From the NCBI GenBank assembly GCA_023634235.1, contig JAMKCF010000003.1, positions 17,330,742 to 17,394,741 of the forward strand: a stretch of DNA of 64,000 bases, read 5' to 3'. The notes beneath the pieces are model-generated. The model made no database searches. It was not told where the DNA came from and was given only the letters and a program-made list of their open reading frames with translations. This DNA comes from Pisaster brevispinus. Taxonomy: Eukaryota; Echinodermata; Asteroidea; Forcipulatida; Asteriidae. Position 1 is the stretch's first letter. Each line of letters starts with the position of its first letter. The translations under genes and the position numbers were made by a program. This document shows positions 10,140-23,087 of the stretch, piece by piece.

Positions 10140-12511
10140 ACAGTTCGAAACCCTGCAGTGTTCTTCATTCACTTTTTCTTTTTTCTGAGTCTAAAGATTT
10201 GAATCATGATTTCACTTATGTGGTAGGAATTTCGCTTGTCTTTGCGTGGAACAGATAGCCCAGTGGTTGGGAGATAGTTTCTTGTGGATCGGAACCCCGG
10301 TTCTAATCCCAGCAGGATCCTTGCTTCATTTTTCTTTTTTTTCTAAGTCTTAAAATTTGAATCCTGATTTCACTTATGAGGTAGGAATTTCGCTTGTCTT
10401 CACGTGGAACAAATAGCCCAGTCGTTGGGAAATAGTTTGTGGTGGGTCGGGACCACAGTTCGAATCCCGGCAGTGTTCTTCATTCACTTTTTTTCTTTTT
10501 CTGAGTCTAAAGATTTGAATCATGATTTCACTTATGAGGTAAGAATTTCGCTTGTCTTTGCGTGGAACAGATAGCCCAGTGGTTGGGAGATAGTTTCTGG
10601 TGAATCGTGATCCCGGTTCGTATCCCGGCAGTGTCCTTGATCTTCTTTTTCTTTTTTCTAAGTCTTTAAATTTGAATCATGATTTCACTCATGAGGTAGG
10701 AATTTCGCTTGTCTTTGCGTGGAACACATGGCCCAGTGGTTGGGAGATAGTTTCTGGTGGTAAGGGATCCGGGTTCGAATCCCGGCAGGGTCCATGATTC
10801 ACTTTTTCTTTTTTCTAAGTCTTTAAATTTGAATCATGATTTCACTTATGAGGTAGGAATTTCGCTTGTCTTTGCGTGGAACAGATAGCCCAGTGGTTGG
10901 GAGATAGTTTGTGGTGGGTCGGGACCACGGTTCGAATCCCGGCAGTGTTCTTGATTCACTTTTTCTTTTTTCTAAGTCTTTACATTTGAATCATGATTTC
11001 ACTTATGAGGTAGGAATTTCGCTTGTCTTTGCGTGGAACACTTAGCCCAGTGGTTGGGAGATAGTTTCTGGTGGATCGGGACCACGGTTCGAATCCCGAC
11101 AAGGTGCTTGAGTCCCCTTATTCTTTGTTCTGAGTCTAAAGATTTGAATCATGATTTCACTTATGTGGTAGGAATTTTGCTTGTCTTTGCGTGGAACAGA
11201 TAGCCCAGTGGTTGGGAGATAGTTTCTTGTGGATCGGAACCCCGGTTCTAATCCCGGCAGGGTCATTGATTCACTTTTTTTGTTTGAGTCTAAAAATTTG
11301 AATCATGATTTCACTTATGACGTATGAATTTCGCTTCACTTTGCGTGGACCAGATAGCCCAGTGGTTGGGAGATAGTTTCTGGTGGATCGGGACCCCAGT
11401 TCGAATCCCGGCAGGGTCCTTGATTCACTTTTTCTTTTTTTTCTAATTCTTTAGATTTGAATCATGATTTCACTTATGTGGTAGGAATTTCGCTTGTCTT
11501 CACGTGGAACAAATAGCCCAGTCGTTGGGAAATAGTTTGTGGTGGGTCGGGACCACAGTTCGAATCCCGGCAGTGTTCTTCATTCACTTTTTTCTTTTTC
11601 TGAGTCTAAAGATTTGAATCATGATTTCACTTATGAGGTAAGAATTTCGCTTGTCTTTGCGTCGAACAGATAGCCCAGTGGTTGGGAGATAGTTTCTGGT
11701 GAATCGTGATCCCGGTTCGTATCCCGGCAGTGTCCTTGATCTTCTTTTTCTTTTTTCTAAGTCTTTAAATTTGAATCATGATTTCACTTATGACGTATGA
11801 ATTTCGCTTGTCTTTTCGTGCAACAAATAGCCCAGTGGTTGGGAGATAATTTGTGGTGGGTCGGGACCGCGGTTCGAATCACGGGTGTGTTTTTGATTCA
11901 CTTTTTCCTTTTTCTGAGTCTAAAGATTTGAATCATGATTTCACTTATGTCGTAGGAATTTCGCTTGGAACAGATAGCCCAGTGGTTGGGAGATAGTTTC
12001 TTGTGGATCAGGACCACGGTTCGAATCCAGGTAGTGTTCTTGATCCCCTTATCTTTTTTCTAAGTCTAAAAATTTGAATCATGATTTCACTTATGAGGTA
12101 GGAATTTCGCATGTCTTTGCGTGGAACATATAGCCCAGTGGTTGGGAGATAGTTTCTGGTGAATCGGGACCACGGTTCGAATCCCGGCAGTGTCCTTGAT
12201 CTTCTTTTTTTTCTGAGTCTAAGGATTTGAATCATGATTTCACTTATGACGTTTGAATTTCGCTTGTCTTTGCGTGGAACAGATAGCCCAGTCGTTAGAA
12301 GATAGTTTCTGGTGGATCGGGACCACGGTTCGAATCCCGGCAGTGTCCTTGATCTTCTTTTTTCTTTTTTTCTGAGTCTAAGGATTTGAATCTTGATTTC
12401 TCTTATGAGGTGAGAATTTTGCATGTCTTTGCGTGGAATAGATAGCCAAGTGGTTGGGAGATAGTTTCTAGTGGATCGGGACCACAGTTCGAATCCCGAC
12501 AAGGTCCTTGA

Positions 12512-13137
12512 TTCACTTTTTCTTTTTTCTGAGTCAAAGGATTTGAATCTTGATTTCACTTATGATGTAGGAATTTCGCTTGTCTTTGCGTGGAACAGAT
12601 AGCCCAGTGGTTGCGAGATAGTTTCTTGTGGATCAGGACCACGGTTCGAATCCAAGTCGGGTCCTCGATCCCCATTTTCTTTTTTCTGAGTCTAAAGATT
12701 TGAATCATGATTTCACTTATGAGGTAAGAATTTCACTTGTCTTTGCGTGGAACAGCTCTCCCAGTGGTTGGGAGATAGTTTCTGGTGGATCGGGACCCGG
12801 GTTCGAATCCGGCAGGGTCCTTGATTCACTTTTTTTCTTTTTTCTAAGTCTTTAGATTTGAATCATGATTTCACTTATAAGGTAGGAATTTCGCTTGTCT
12901 TTGCGTGGAACAGATAGCCCAGTGGTTGGGAGATAGTTTGTGGTGGATCGGGACCACGGTTCGAATCCCGGCAGTGTCCTTGATTCACTTTTTTTTTCTG
13001 AGTCTAAAGATTTGAATTATGATTTCACTTATGACGTAGGAATTTCGCTTGTCTTTGCGTGAAATAGATAGCCAAGTGGTTGGGAGATAGTTTCTAGTGG
13101 ATCGGGACCACAGTTCGAATCCCGACAAGCTCCTTGA
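12512..13137 (+). repeat. Internal 626-bp tandem duplication, copy 1
   Basis: Four monomers repeated immediately at an offset of 626 bp. Markers are TTGCGAGATAG near 12612, AACAGCTCTCCCAGTGG near 12750, and GGGACCCGGGTTCGAATCC near 12793, where the A box is altered. Limits are approximate to a few tens of bases because neighbouring monomers are similar. Confidence 0.85.
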
Positions 13138-13763
13138 TTCACTTTTTCTTTTTTCTGAGTCAAAGGATTTGAATCTTGATTTCACTTATGATGTAGGAAT
13201 TTCGCTTGTCTTTGCGTGGAACAGATAGCCCAGTGGTTGCGAGATAGTTTCTTGTGGATCAGGACCACGGTTCGAATCCAAGTCGGGTCCTCGATCCCCA
13301 TTTTCTTTTTTCTGAGTCTAAAGATTTGAATCATGATTTCACTTATGAGGTAAGAATTTCACTTGTCTTTGCGTGGAACAGCTCTCCCAGTGGTTGGGAG
13401 ATAGTTTCTGGTGGATCGGGACCCGGGTTCGAATCCGGCAGGGTCCTTGATTCACTTTTTTTCTTTTTTCTAAGTCTTTAGATTTGAATCATGATTTCAC
13501 TTATAAGGTAGGAATTTCGCTTGTCTTTGCGTGGAACAGATAGCCCAGTGGTTGGGAGATAGTTTGTGGTGGATCGGGACCACGGTTCGAATCCCGGCAG
13601 TGTCCTTGATTCACTTTTTTTTTCTGAGTCTAAAGATTTGAATTATGATTTCACTTATGACGTAGGAATTTCGCTTGTCTTTGCGTGAAATAGATAGCCA
13701 AGTGGTTGGGAGATAGTTTCTAGTGGATCGGGACCACAGTTCGAATCCCGACAAGCTCCTTGA
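13138..13763 (+). repeat. Internal 626-bp tandem duplication, copy 2
   Basis: Second copy of the four-monomer block. It is present only in the first 3.9-kb unit; the downstream unit has one version. The duplication therefore arose after the 3.9-kb copying, or was lost from the second copy by exchange between monomers. Confidence 0.85.
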
Positions 13764-14460
13764 TTCACTTTTTCTTTTTTCTGAGTCAAAAGATTTGAAT
13801 CTTGATTTCACTTATGATGTGGGAATTACGCTTGTCTTTGCGTGGAACAGATAGCCCAGTGGATGGGAGATAGTTTCTTGTGGATCAGGACAACGGTTCG
13901 AATCCCAGTCGGGTCCTCGATCCCCATTTTCTTTTTTCTGAGTCTAAGGATTTGAATCATGATTTCACTTATGAGGTGAGAATTTTGCATGTCTTTGCGT
14001 GGAATAAATAGCCAAGTGGTTGGGAGATAGTTTCTAGTGGATCGGGACCACAGTTCGAATCCCGACAAGGTCCTTGATTCAATTTTTCTTTTTTTCTGAT
14101 TCTAAAGATTTGAGTCATGATTTCACTTATGACGTATGAATTTCGCTTGTCTTTGCGTGGAACGCATAGCCCAGTGGTTGGGAGATAGTTTCTGGTGGAT
14201 CGGGACAACGGTTCGAATCCCGACAAGATCCTTGATCTTCTTTTTCTTTTTTTCTGAGTCTAAGGATTTGAATCAGGATTTCACTTATGACGTATGGATT
14301 TCGTTTGTCTTTGCGTGGAACAGATAGCCCAGTGGTTGGGAGATAGTTTCTTGTGGATCGGGACCCCGGTTCGAATCCAGGCAGTGTCTTTGATCTTCTT
14401 GTTCTTTTTTTCTGAGTCTAAGGATTTGAATCATGATTTCACTTATGATGTAGGAATTTG

Positions 14461-17400
14461 GCTTGTCTTTGCGTGGAACAGATAGCCCAGTGGTTGGGAG
14501 ATAGTTTCTGGTGAATCGTGATCCCGGTTCGTATCCCGGCAGTGTCCTTGATCTTCTTTTTCTTTTTTCTAAGTCTTTAAATTTGAATCATGATTTCACT
14601 CATGAGGTAGGAATTTCGCTTGTCTTTGCGTGGAACACATGGCCCAGTGGTTGGGAGATAGTTTCTGGTGGTAAGGGATCCGGGTTCGAATCCCGGCAGG
14701 GTCCATGATTCACTTTTTCTTTTTTCTAAGTCTTTAAATTTGAATCATGATTTCACTTATGAGGTAGGAATTTCGCTTGTCTTTGCGTGGAACAGATAGC
14801 CCAGTGGTTGGGAGATAGTTTGTGGTGGGTCGGGACCACGGTTCGAATCCCGGCAGTGTTCTTGATTCACTTTTTCTTTTTTCTAAGTCTTTACATTTGA
14901 ATCATGATTTCACTTATGAGGTAGGAATTTCGCTTGTCTTTGCGTGGAACACTTAGCCCAGTGGTTGGGAGATAGTTTCTGGTGGATCGGGACCACGGTT
15001 CGAATCCCGACAAGGTGCTTGAGTCCCCTTATTCTTTGTTCTGAGTCTAAAGATTTGAATCATGATTTCACTTATGTGGTAGGAATTTTGCTTGTCTTTG
15101 CGTGGAACAGATAGCCCAGTGGTTGGGAGATAGTTTCTTGTGGATCGGAACCCCGGTTCTAATCCCGGCAGGGTCATTGATTCACTTTTTTTGTTTGAGT
15201 CTAAAAATAATTGAATCATGATTTCACTTATGACGTATGAATTTCGCTTCACTTTGCGTGGACCAGATAGCCCAGTGGTTGGGAGATAGTTTCTGGTGGA
15301 TCGGGACCCCAGTTCGAATCCCGGCAGGGTCCTTGATTCACTTTTTCTTTTTTTTCTAATTCTTTAGATTTGAATCATGATTTCACTTATGTGGTAGGAA
15401 TTTCGCTTGTCTTCACGTGGAACAAATAGCCCAGTCGTTGGGAAATAGTTTGTGGTGGGTCGGGACCACAGTTCGAATCCCGGCAGTGTTCTTCATTCAC
15501 TTTTTTCTTTTTCTGAGTCTAAAGATTTGAATCATGATTTCACTTATGAGGTAAGAATTTCGCTTGTCTTTGCGTCGAACAGATAGCCCAGTGGTTGGGA
15601 GATAGTTTCTGGTGAATCGTGATCCCGGTTCGTATCCCGGCAGTGTCCTTGATCTTCTTTTTCTTTTTTCTAAGTCTTTAAATTTGAATCATGATTTCAC
15701 TTATGACGTATGAATTTCGCTTGTCTTTTCGTGCAACAAATAGCCCAGTGGTTGGGAGATAATTTGTGGTGGGTCGGGACCGCGGTTCGAATCACGGGTG
15801 TGTTTTTGATTCACTTTTTCCTTTTTCTGAGTCTAAAGATTTGAATCATGATTTCACTTATGTCGTAGGAATTTCGCTTGGAACAGATAGCCCAGTGGTT
15901 GGGAGATAGTTTCTTGTGGATCAGGACCACGGTTCGAATCCAGGTAGTGTTCTTGATCCCCTTATCTTTTTTCTAAGTCTAAAAATTTGAATCATGATTT
16001 CACTTATGAGGTAGGAATTTCGCATGTCTTTGCGTGGAACATATAGCCCAGTGGTTGGGAGATAGTTTCTGGTGAATCGGGACCACGGTTCGAATCCCGG
16101 CAGTGTCCTTGATCTTCTTTTTTTTCTGAGTCTAAGGATTTGAATCATGATTTCACTTATGACGTTTGAATTTCGCTTGTCTTTGCGTGGAACAGATAGC
16201 CCAGTCGTTAGAAGATAGTTTCTGGTGGATCGGGACCACGGTTCGAATCCCGGCAGTGTCCTTGATCTTCTTTTTTCTTTTTTTCTGAGTCTAAGGATTT
16301 GAATCTTGATTTCTCTTATGAGGTGAGAATTTTGCATGTCTTTGCGTGGAATAGATAGCCAAGTGGTTGGGAGATAGTTTCTAGTGGATCGGGACCACAG
16401 TTCGAATCCCGACAAGGTCCTTGATTCACTTTTTCTTTTTTCTGAGTCAAAGGATTTGAATCTTGATTTCACTTATGATGTAGGAATTTCGCTTGTCTTT
16501 GCGTGGAACAGATAGCCCAGTGGTTGCGAGATAGTTTCTTGTGGATCAGGACCACGGTTCGAATCCAAGTCGGGTCCTCGATCCCCATTTTCTTTTTTCT
16601 GAGTCTAAAGATTTGAATCATGATTTCACTTATGAGGTAAGAATTTCACTTGTCTTTGCGTGGAACAGCTCTCCCAGTGGTTGGGAGATAGTTTCTGGTG
16701 GATCGGGACCCGGGTTCGAATCCGGCAGGGTCCTTGATTCACTTTTTTTCTTTTTTCTAAGTCTTTAGATTTGAATCATGATTTCACTTATAAGGTAGGA
16801 ATTTCGCTTGTCTTTGCGTGGAACAGATAGCCCAGTGGTTGGGAGATAGTTTGTGGTGGATCGGGACCACGGTTCGAATCCCGGCAGTGTCCTTGATTCA
16901 CTTTTTCTTTTTTCTGAGTCAAAAGATTTGAATCTTGATTTCACTTATGATGTGGGAATTACGCTTGTCTTTGCGTGGAACAGATAGCCCAGTGGATGGG
17001 AGATAGTTTCTTGTGGATCAGGACAACGGTTCGAATCCCAGTCGGGTCCTCGATCCCCATTTTCTTTTTTCTGAGTCTAAGGATTTGAATCATGATTTCA
17101 CTTATGAGGTGAGAATTTTGCATGTCTTTGCGTGGAATAAATAGCCAAGTGGTTGGGAGATAGTTTCTAGTGGATCGGGACCACAGTTCGAATCCCGACA
17201 AGGTCCTTGATTCAATTTTTCTTTTTTTCTGATTCTAAAGATTTGAGTCATGATTTCACTTATGACGTATGAATTTCGCTTGTCTTTGCGTGGAACGCAT
17301 AGCCCAGTGGTTGGGAGATAGTTTCTGGTGGATCGGGACAACGGTTCGAATCCCGACAAGATCCTTGATCTTCTTTTTCTTTTTTTCTGAGTCTAAGGAT

Positions 17401-17593
17401 TTGAATCAGGATTTCACTTATGACGTATGGATTTCGTTTGTCTTTGCGTGGAACAGATAGCCCAGTGGTTGGGAGATAGTTTCTTGTGGATCGGGACCCC
17501 GGTTCGAATCCAGGCAGTGTCTTTGATCTTCTTGTTCTTTTTTTCTGAGTCTAAGGATTTGAATCATGATTTCACTTATGATGTAGGAATTTG
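14461..17593 (+). repeat. 3.9-kb higher-order repeat, shortened copy 2 (3,133 bp)
   Basis: Matches copy 1 at an offset of 3,911, then 3,913 after a 2-bp insertion near 15208 (AAAAATAATTG against AAAAATTTG), then 3,133 after about 16,890. The shift of 780 bp equals five monomers, and the join near 16,890 keeps a normal monomer register. Loss by exchange between non-equivalent monomers is the simplest reading. Confidence 0.88.
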
Positions 17594-20249
17594 GCTTGTC
17601 TTTGCGTGGAACAGTTAGCCCAGTGGTTTGGAGATAGTTTCTGGTGGATCGGGACAACGGTTCGAATCCCGACAAGGTCCTTGATCTTCTTTTTCTTTTT
17701 TTCTGAGTCTAAGGATTTGAATCAGGATTTCACTTATGACGTATGAATTTCGCTTGTCTTTGCGTGGAACAGATAGCCCAGTGGTTGGGAGATAGTTTCT
17801 GGTGGATCGGGACCCCGGTTCGAATCAGGCAGGGTCATTGATCTTCTTGTTCTTGTTTTCTGAGTCTAAGGATTTGAATCATGATTTCACTTATGAGGTA
17901 GGAAATTCGCTTGTCTTTGCGTGGAACAGATAGCCCAGTGGTTGGGAGATAGTTTCTGGCGGATCGGGACCACGGTTCAAATCCCGGCAGTGTCCATGAT
18001 TCACTTTTTCCTTTTTCAAAGTCTAAATATTTGAATCATGATGTCACTCATGACGTAGGAATTTCGCTTGTCTTTGCGTGGAACACATAGCCCAGTGGTT
18101 GGGAGATAGTTTCTGGTGGATCGGGACCCCGGTTCGAATCCAGGCAGTGTCTTTGATCTTCTTTTTCTTGTTTTGTCTAAGTCTTTGGATTTGAATCATG
18201 ATTTCACTTATGAGGTAGGAATTTCGCATGTCTTTGCGTGGAACAGATAGCCCAGTGGGTGGGAGATAGTTTCTTGTGGATCAGAACCACGGTTCGAATC
18301 CAGGTAGGGTCCTTGATCCCCTTACACTTTTTCTGAGTCTAAAGATTTGAATCATGATTTCACTTATGAGGTAGGAATTTCGCATGTCTTTGCGTGGAAC
18401 AGATAGGCCTGTGGTTGGGAGGTAGTTTCTGGCGGATCGGGACCACGGTTCAAATCACGGCAGTGTCCTAGATTCACTTTTTCTTTTTTTAAAGTCTAAA
18501 GATTTGAATCATGATTTCACTCATGACGTAGGAATTTCGCTTGTCTTTGCGTGGAACACATAGCCCAGTGGTTGGGAGATAGTTTCTGGTGGATCGGGAC
18601 CCCGGTTCGAATCCATGCAGTATCTTTGATCTTCTTTTTCTTGTTTTCTGAGTCTAAGGATTTGAATCATAATTTCACTTATGACGTATGAATTTCGCTT
18701 GTCTTTGCGTGGAACTGATTGCCCAGTGGTTGGGAGATAGTTTCTGGTGGATCGGGACCCGGTTCGAATCCCGGCAGTGTCCTTGATTCACTTTTTTCTG
18801 TTTTCTAAGTCTTTAGATTTGAATCATGATTTCACTTATGAGGTAGGAATTTCGCTTGTCTTTGCGTAGTACAGATAGCCCAGTGCTTAAGAGATAGTTT
18901 CCGATGAATCGGAACCCCGGTTCGAATCCCGGCAGGGTCCTTGATTCACTTTTTCTTGTTTCTAAGTCTAAAGATTTGATTCATGATTTCACTTATGACG
19001 TAAGAATTCCGCATGTCTTTGCGTTGAACAGATTGCCCAGTGGTTGGGAGATAGTTTGTAGTGGGTCGGGATCCCGGTTCGAATCCCGGCAGTGTCCTAT
19101 ATCTTCTTTTTCTTGTTTTATGAGTCTTTAGATTTGAATCATGATTTCACTTATGACGTATGAATTTCGCTTGTCTTTGCGTGGAACAGATAGCCCAGTG
19201 GTTGGGAAATAGTTTCTTGTGGATCAGGACCCCGGTTCTAATCCCGGCAGGGTCATTGATTCTTTTTTTTCTTTTGTTCTGAGTCTAAAGAATTGAATCA
19301 TGATTTCACTTATGACGTATGAATTTCGCTTGTCTTTGTGTGGACCAGATAGCCCAGTGGTTGGGAGATAGTTTCTGGTGGATCGGGACCCCGGTTCGAA
19401 TCCCGGCAGGGTCCTTGATTCACTTTTTCTTGTTTCTAAGTCTGAAGATTTGAATCATGATTTCACTTATGAGGTACTAATTTCGCTGGTCTTTGCGTGG
19501 AACAAATAGCCCAGTGGTTAAGAGATAGTTTCTGGTAGATCGGGACCCCGGTTCGAATCCCGGCAGTGTCCTTGAACTTCTTTTTCTTTTTATTTCTGAG
19601 TCTAATGATTTGAATCATGATTTCACTTATGAGGTAATAATTTCGCTGGTCTTTGCGTGGAACAGATAGCCCAGTGGTTGGGAGATAGTTTCGGGTGGAT
19701 CGGGACCACGGTTCGAATCCCGACAAGGTCCTTGATTGACTCTTCTTTTTTTTAGAGTCTAAAGTTTTGAATCATGATTTCACTTATGAGGTAGGAATTT
19801 CGCTTGTCTTTGCGTGGAACACATAGCCCAGTGGTTGGGAGAAAGTTTCTGGTGGATCAGGACCACGGTTCGAATCCCGGCAGTGTCCTTGATTCACTTT
19901 TTCTTTTTCCTAAGTCTTTAGATTTGAATAATGATTTCACTTATGAGGTAGGAATTTCGCTTGTCTTTGCGTGGAACAAATAGCCCAGTGGTTGTGAGAT
20001 AGTTTCTGGTGGATCGGGACCACGGTTCGAATCCCGGCAAAGTCCTTGATTCACATTTTCTTTTTTTTGAGTCTAAAGATTTGAATCATGATTTCACTTA
20101 TGAGGTAAGAATTTCGCATGTCTTTGCGTGTAAAAGATAGCCCAATGGTTGGGAGATAGTTTCTGGTGGATCGGGACCACGGTTCAAATCCCGACAATGT
20201 CCTTGATTCACTTCTTCTTCTTTGTTGAGTCTAAGGATTTGAATCATGA
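17412..20249 (+). repeat. 2,838-bp higher-order repeat, copy 1 (18 monomers)
   Basis: Eighteen monomers followed directly by a second copy. Markers are GACGTATGGATTTCG at the start, CGAATCAGGCAGGG near 17,820 (a shortened B-box region), GATAGGCCTGTGG near 18,402 and GTGCTTAAGAGATAG near 18,882. It overlaps the end of the 3.9-kb unit by one monomer, showing the duplications are layered. Confidence 0.9.
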
Positions 20250-23087
20250 TTTCACTTATGACGTATGGATTTCGTTTGTCTTTGCGTGGAACAGATAGCC
20301 CAGTGGTTGGGAGATAGTTTCTTGTGGATCGGGACCCCGGTTCGAATCCAGGCAGTGTCTTTGATCTTCTTGTTCTTTTTTTCTGAGTCTAAGGATTTGA
20401 ATCATGATTTCACTTATGATGTAGGAATTTGGCTTGTCTTTGCGTGGAACAGTTAGCCCAGTGGTTTGGAGATAGTTTCTGGTGGATCGGGACAACGGTT
20501 CGAATCCCGACAAGGTCCTTGATCTTCTTTTTCTTTTTTTCTGAGTCTAAGGATTTGAATCAGGATTTCACTTATGACGTATGAATTTCGCTTGTCTTTG
20601 CGTGGAACAGATAGCCCAGTGGTTGGGAGATAGTTTCTGGTGGATCGGGACCCCGGTTCGAATCAGGCAGGGTCATTGATCTTCTTGTTCTTGTTTTCTG
20701 AGTCTAAGGATTTGAATCATGATTTCACTTATGAGGTAGGAAATTCGCTTGTCTTTGCGTGGAACAGATAGCCCAGTGGTTGGGAGATAGTTTCTGGCGG
20801 ATCGGGACCACGGTTCAAATCCCGGCAGTGTCCATGATTCACTTTTTCCTTTTTCAAAGTCTAAATATTTGAATCATGATGTCACTCATGACGTAGGAAT
20901 TTCGCTTGTCTTTGCGTGGAACACATAGCCCAGTGGTTGGGAGATAGTTTCTGGTGGATCGGGACCCCGGTTCGAATCCAGGCAGTGTCTTTGATCTTCT
21001 TTTTCTTGTTTTGTCTAAGTCTTTGGATTTGAATCATGATTTCACTTATGAGGTAGGAATTTCGCATGTCTTTGCGTGGAACAGATAGCCCAGTGGGTGG
21101 GAGATAGTTTCTTGTGGATCAGAACCACGGTTCGAATCCAGGTAGGGTCCTTGATCCCCTTACACTTTTTCTGAGTCTAAAGATTTGAATCATGATTTCA
21201 CTTATGAGGTAGGAATTTCGCATGTCTTTGCGTGGAACAGATAGGCCTGTGGTTGGGAGGTAGTTTCTGGCGGATCGGGACCACGGTTCAAATCACGGCA
21301 GTGTCCTAGATTCACTTTTTCTTTTTTTAAAGTCTAAAGATTTGAATCATGATTTCACTCATGACGTAGGAATTTCGCTTGTCTTTGCGTGGAACACATA
21401 GCCCAGTGGTTGGGAGATAGTTTCTGGTGGATCGGGACCCCGGTTCGAATCCATGCAGTATCTTTGATCTTCTTTTTCTTGTTTTCTGAGTCTAAGGATT
21501 TGAATCATAATTTCACTTATGACGTATGAATTTCGCTTGTCTTTGCGTGGAACTGATTGCCCAGTGGTTGGGAGATAGTTTCTGGTGGATCGGGACCCGG
21601 TTCGAATCCCGGCAGTGTCCTTGATTCACTTTTTTCTGTTTTCTAAGTCTTTAGATTTGAATCATGATTTCACTTATGAGGTAGGAATTTCGCTTGTCTT
21701 TGCGTAGTACAGATAGCCCAGTGCTTAAGAGATAGTTTCCGATGAATCGGAACCCCGGTTCGAATCCCGGCAGGGTCCTTGATTCACTTTTTCTTGTTTC
21801 TAAGTCTAAAGATTTGATTCATGATTTCACTTATGACGTAAGAATTCCGCATGTCTTTGCGTTGAACAGATTGCCCAGTGGTTGGGAGATAGTTTGTAGT
21901 GGGTCGGGATCCCGGTTCGAATCCCGGCAGTGTCCTATATCTTCTTTTTCTTGTTTTATGAGTCTTTAGATTTGAATCATGATTTCACTTATGACGTATG
22001 AATTTCGCTTGTCTTTGCGTGGAACAGATAGCCCAGTGGTTGGGAAATAGTTTCTTGTGGATCAGGACCCCGGTTCTAATCCCGGCAGGGTCATTGATTC
22101 TTTTTTTTCTTTTGTTCTGAGTCTAAAGAATTGAATCATGATTTCACTTATGACGTATGAATTTCGCTTGTCTTTGTGTGGACCAGATAGCCCAGTGGTT
22201 GGGAGATAGTTTCTGGTGGATCGGGACCCCGGTTCGAATCCCGGCAGGGTCCTTGATTCACTTTTTCTTGTTTCTAAGTCTGAAGATTTGAATCATGATT
22301 TCACTTATGAGGTACTAATTTCGCTGGTCTTTGCGTGGAACAAATAGCCCAGTGGTTAAGAGATAGTTTCTGGTAGATCGGGACCCCGGTTCGAATCCCG
22401 GCAGTGTCCTTGAACTTCTTTTTCTTTTTATTTCTGAGTCTAATGATTTGAATCATGATTTCACTTATGAGGTAATAATTTCGCTGGTCTTTGCGTGGAA
22501 CAGATAGCCCAGTGGTTGGGAGATAGTTTCGGGTGGATCGGGACCACGGTTCGAATCCCGACAAGGTCCTTGATTGACTCTTCTTTTTTTTAGAGTCTAA
22601 AGTTTTGAATCATGATTTCACTTATGAGGTAGGAATTTCGCTTGTCTTTGCGTGGAACACATAGCCCAGTGGTTGGGAGAAAGTTTCTGGTGGATCAGGA
22701 CCACGGTTCGAATCCCGGCAGTGTCCTTGATTCACTTTTTCTTTTTCCTAAGTCTTTAGATTTGAATAATGATTTCACTTATGAGGTAGGAATTTCGCTT
22801 GTCTTTGCGTGGAACAAATAGCCCAGTGGTTGTGAGATAGTTTCTGGTGGATCGGGACCACGGTTCGAATCCCGGCAAAGTCCTTGATTCACATTTTCTT
22901 TTTTTTGAGTCTAAAGATTTGAATCATGATTTCACTTATGAGGTAAGAATTTCGCATGTCTTTGCGTGTAAAAGATAGCCCAATGGTTGGGAGATAGTTT
23001 CTGGTGGATCGGGACCACGGTTCAAATCCCGACAATGTCCTTGATTCACTTCTTCTTCTTTGTTGAGTCTAAGGATTTGAATCATGA
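20250..23087 (+). repeat. 2,838-bp higher-order repeat, copy 2
   Basis: Tandem copy of the preceding 2,838 bp, including all the rare markers at the same offset. I saw no differences in the parts compared. It ends inside a spacer, where GACGTAAGAATTTCG replaces the GACGTATGGATTTCG that would begin a third copy. Confidence 0.9.

Larger units (their letters stand above)
10550..14460 (+). repeat. 3.9-kb higher-order repeat, copy 1 (~25 monomers)
   Basis: About 25 monomers that recur directly downstream. The register is marked by GTGAATCGTGATCCCGG near 10600 and GGTAAGGGATCCGGG near 10760. A third marker is the 10-bp-deleted monomer TTCGCTTGGAAC at 11961-11970. Copy 1 carries about 780 bp (five monomers) that copy 2 lacks, including an internal 626-bp tandem duplication. 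Confidence 0.88.
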
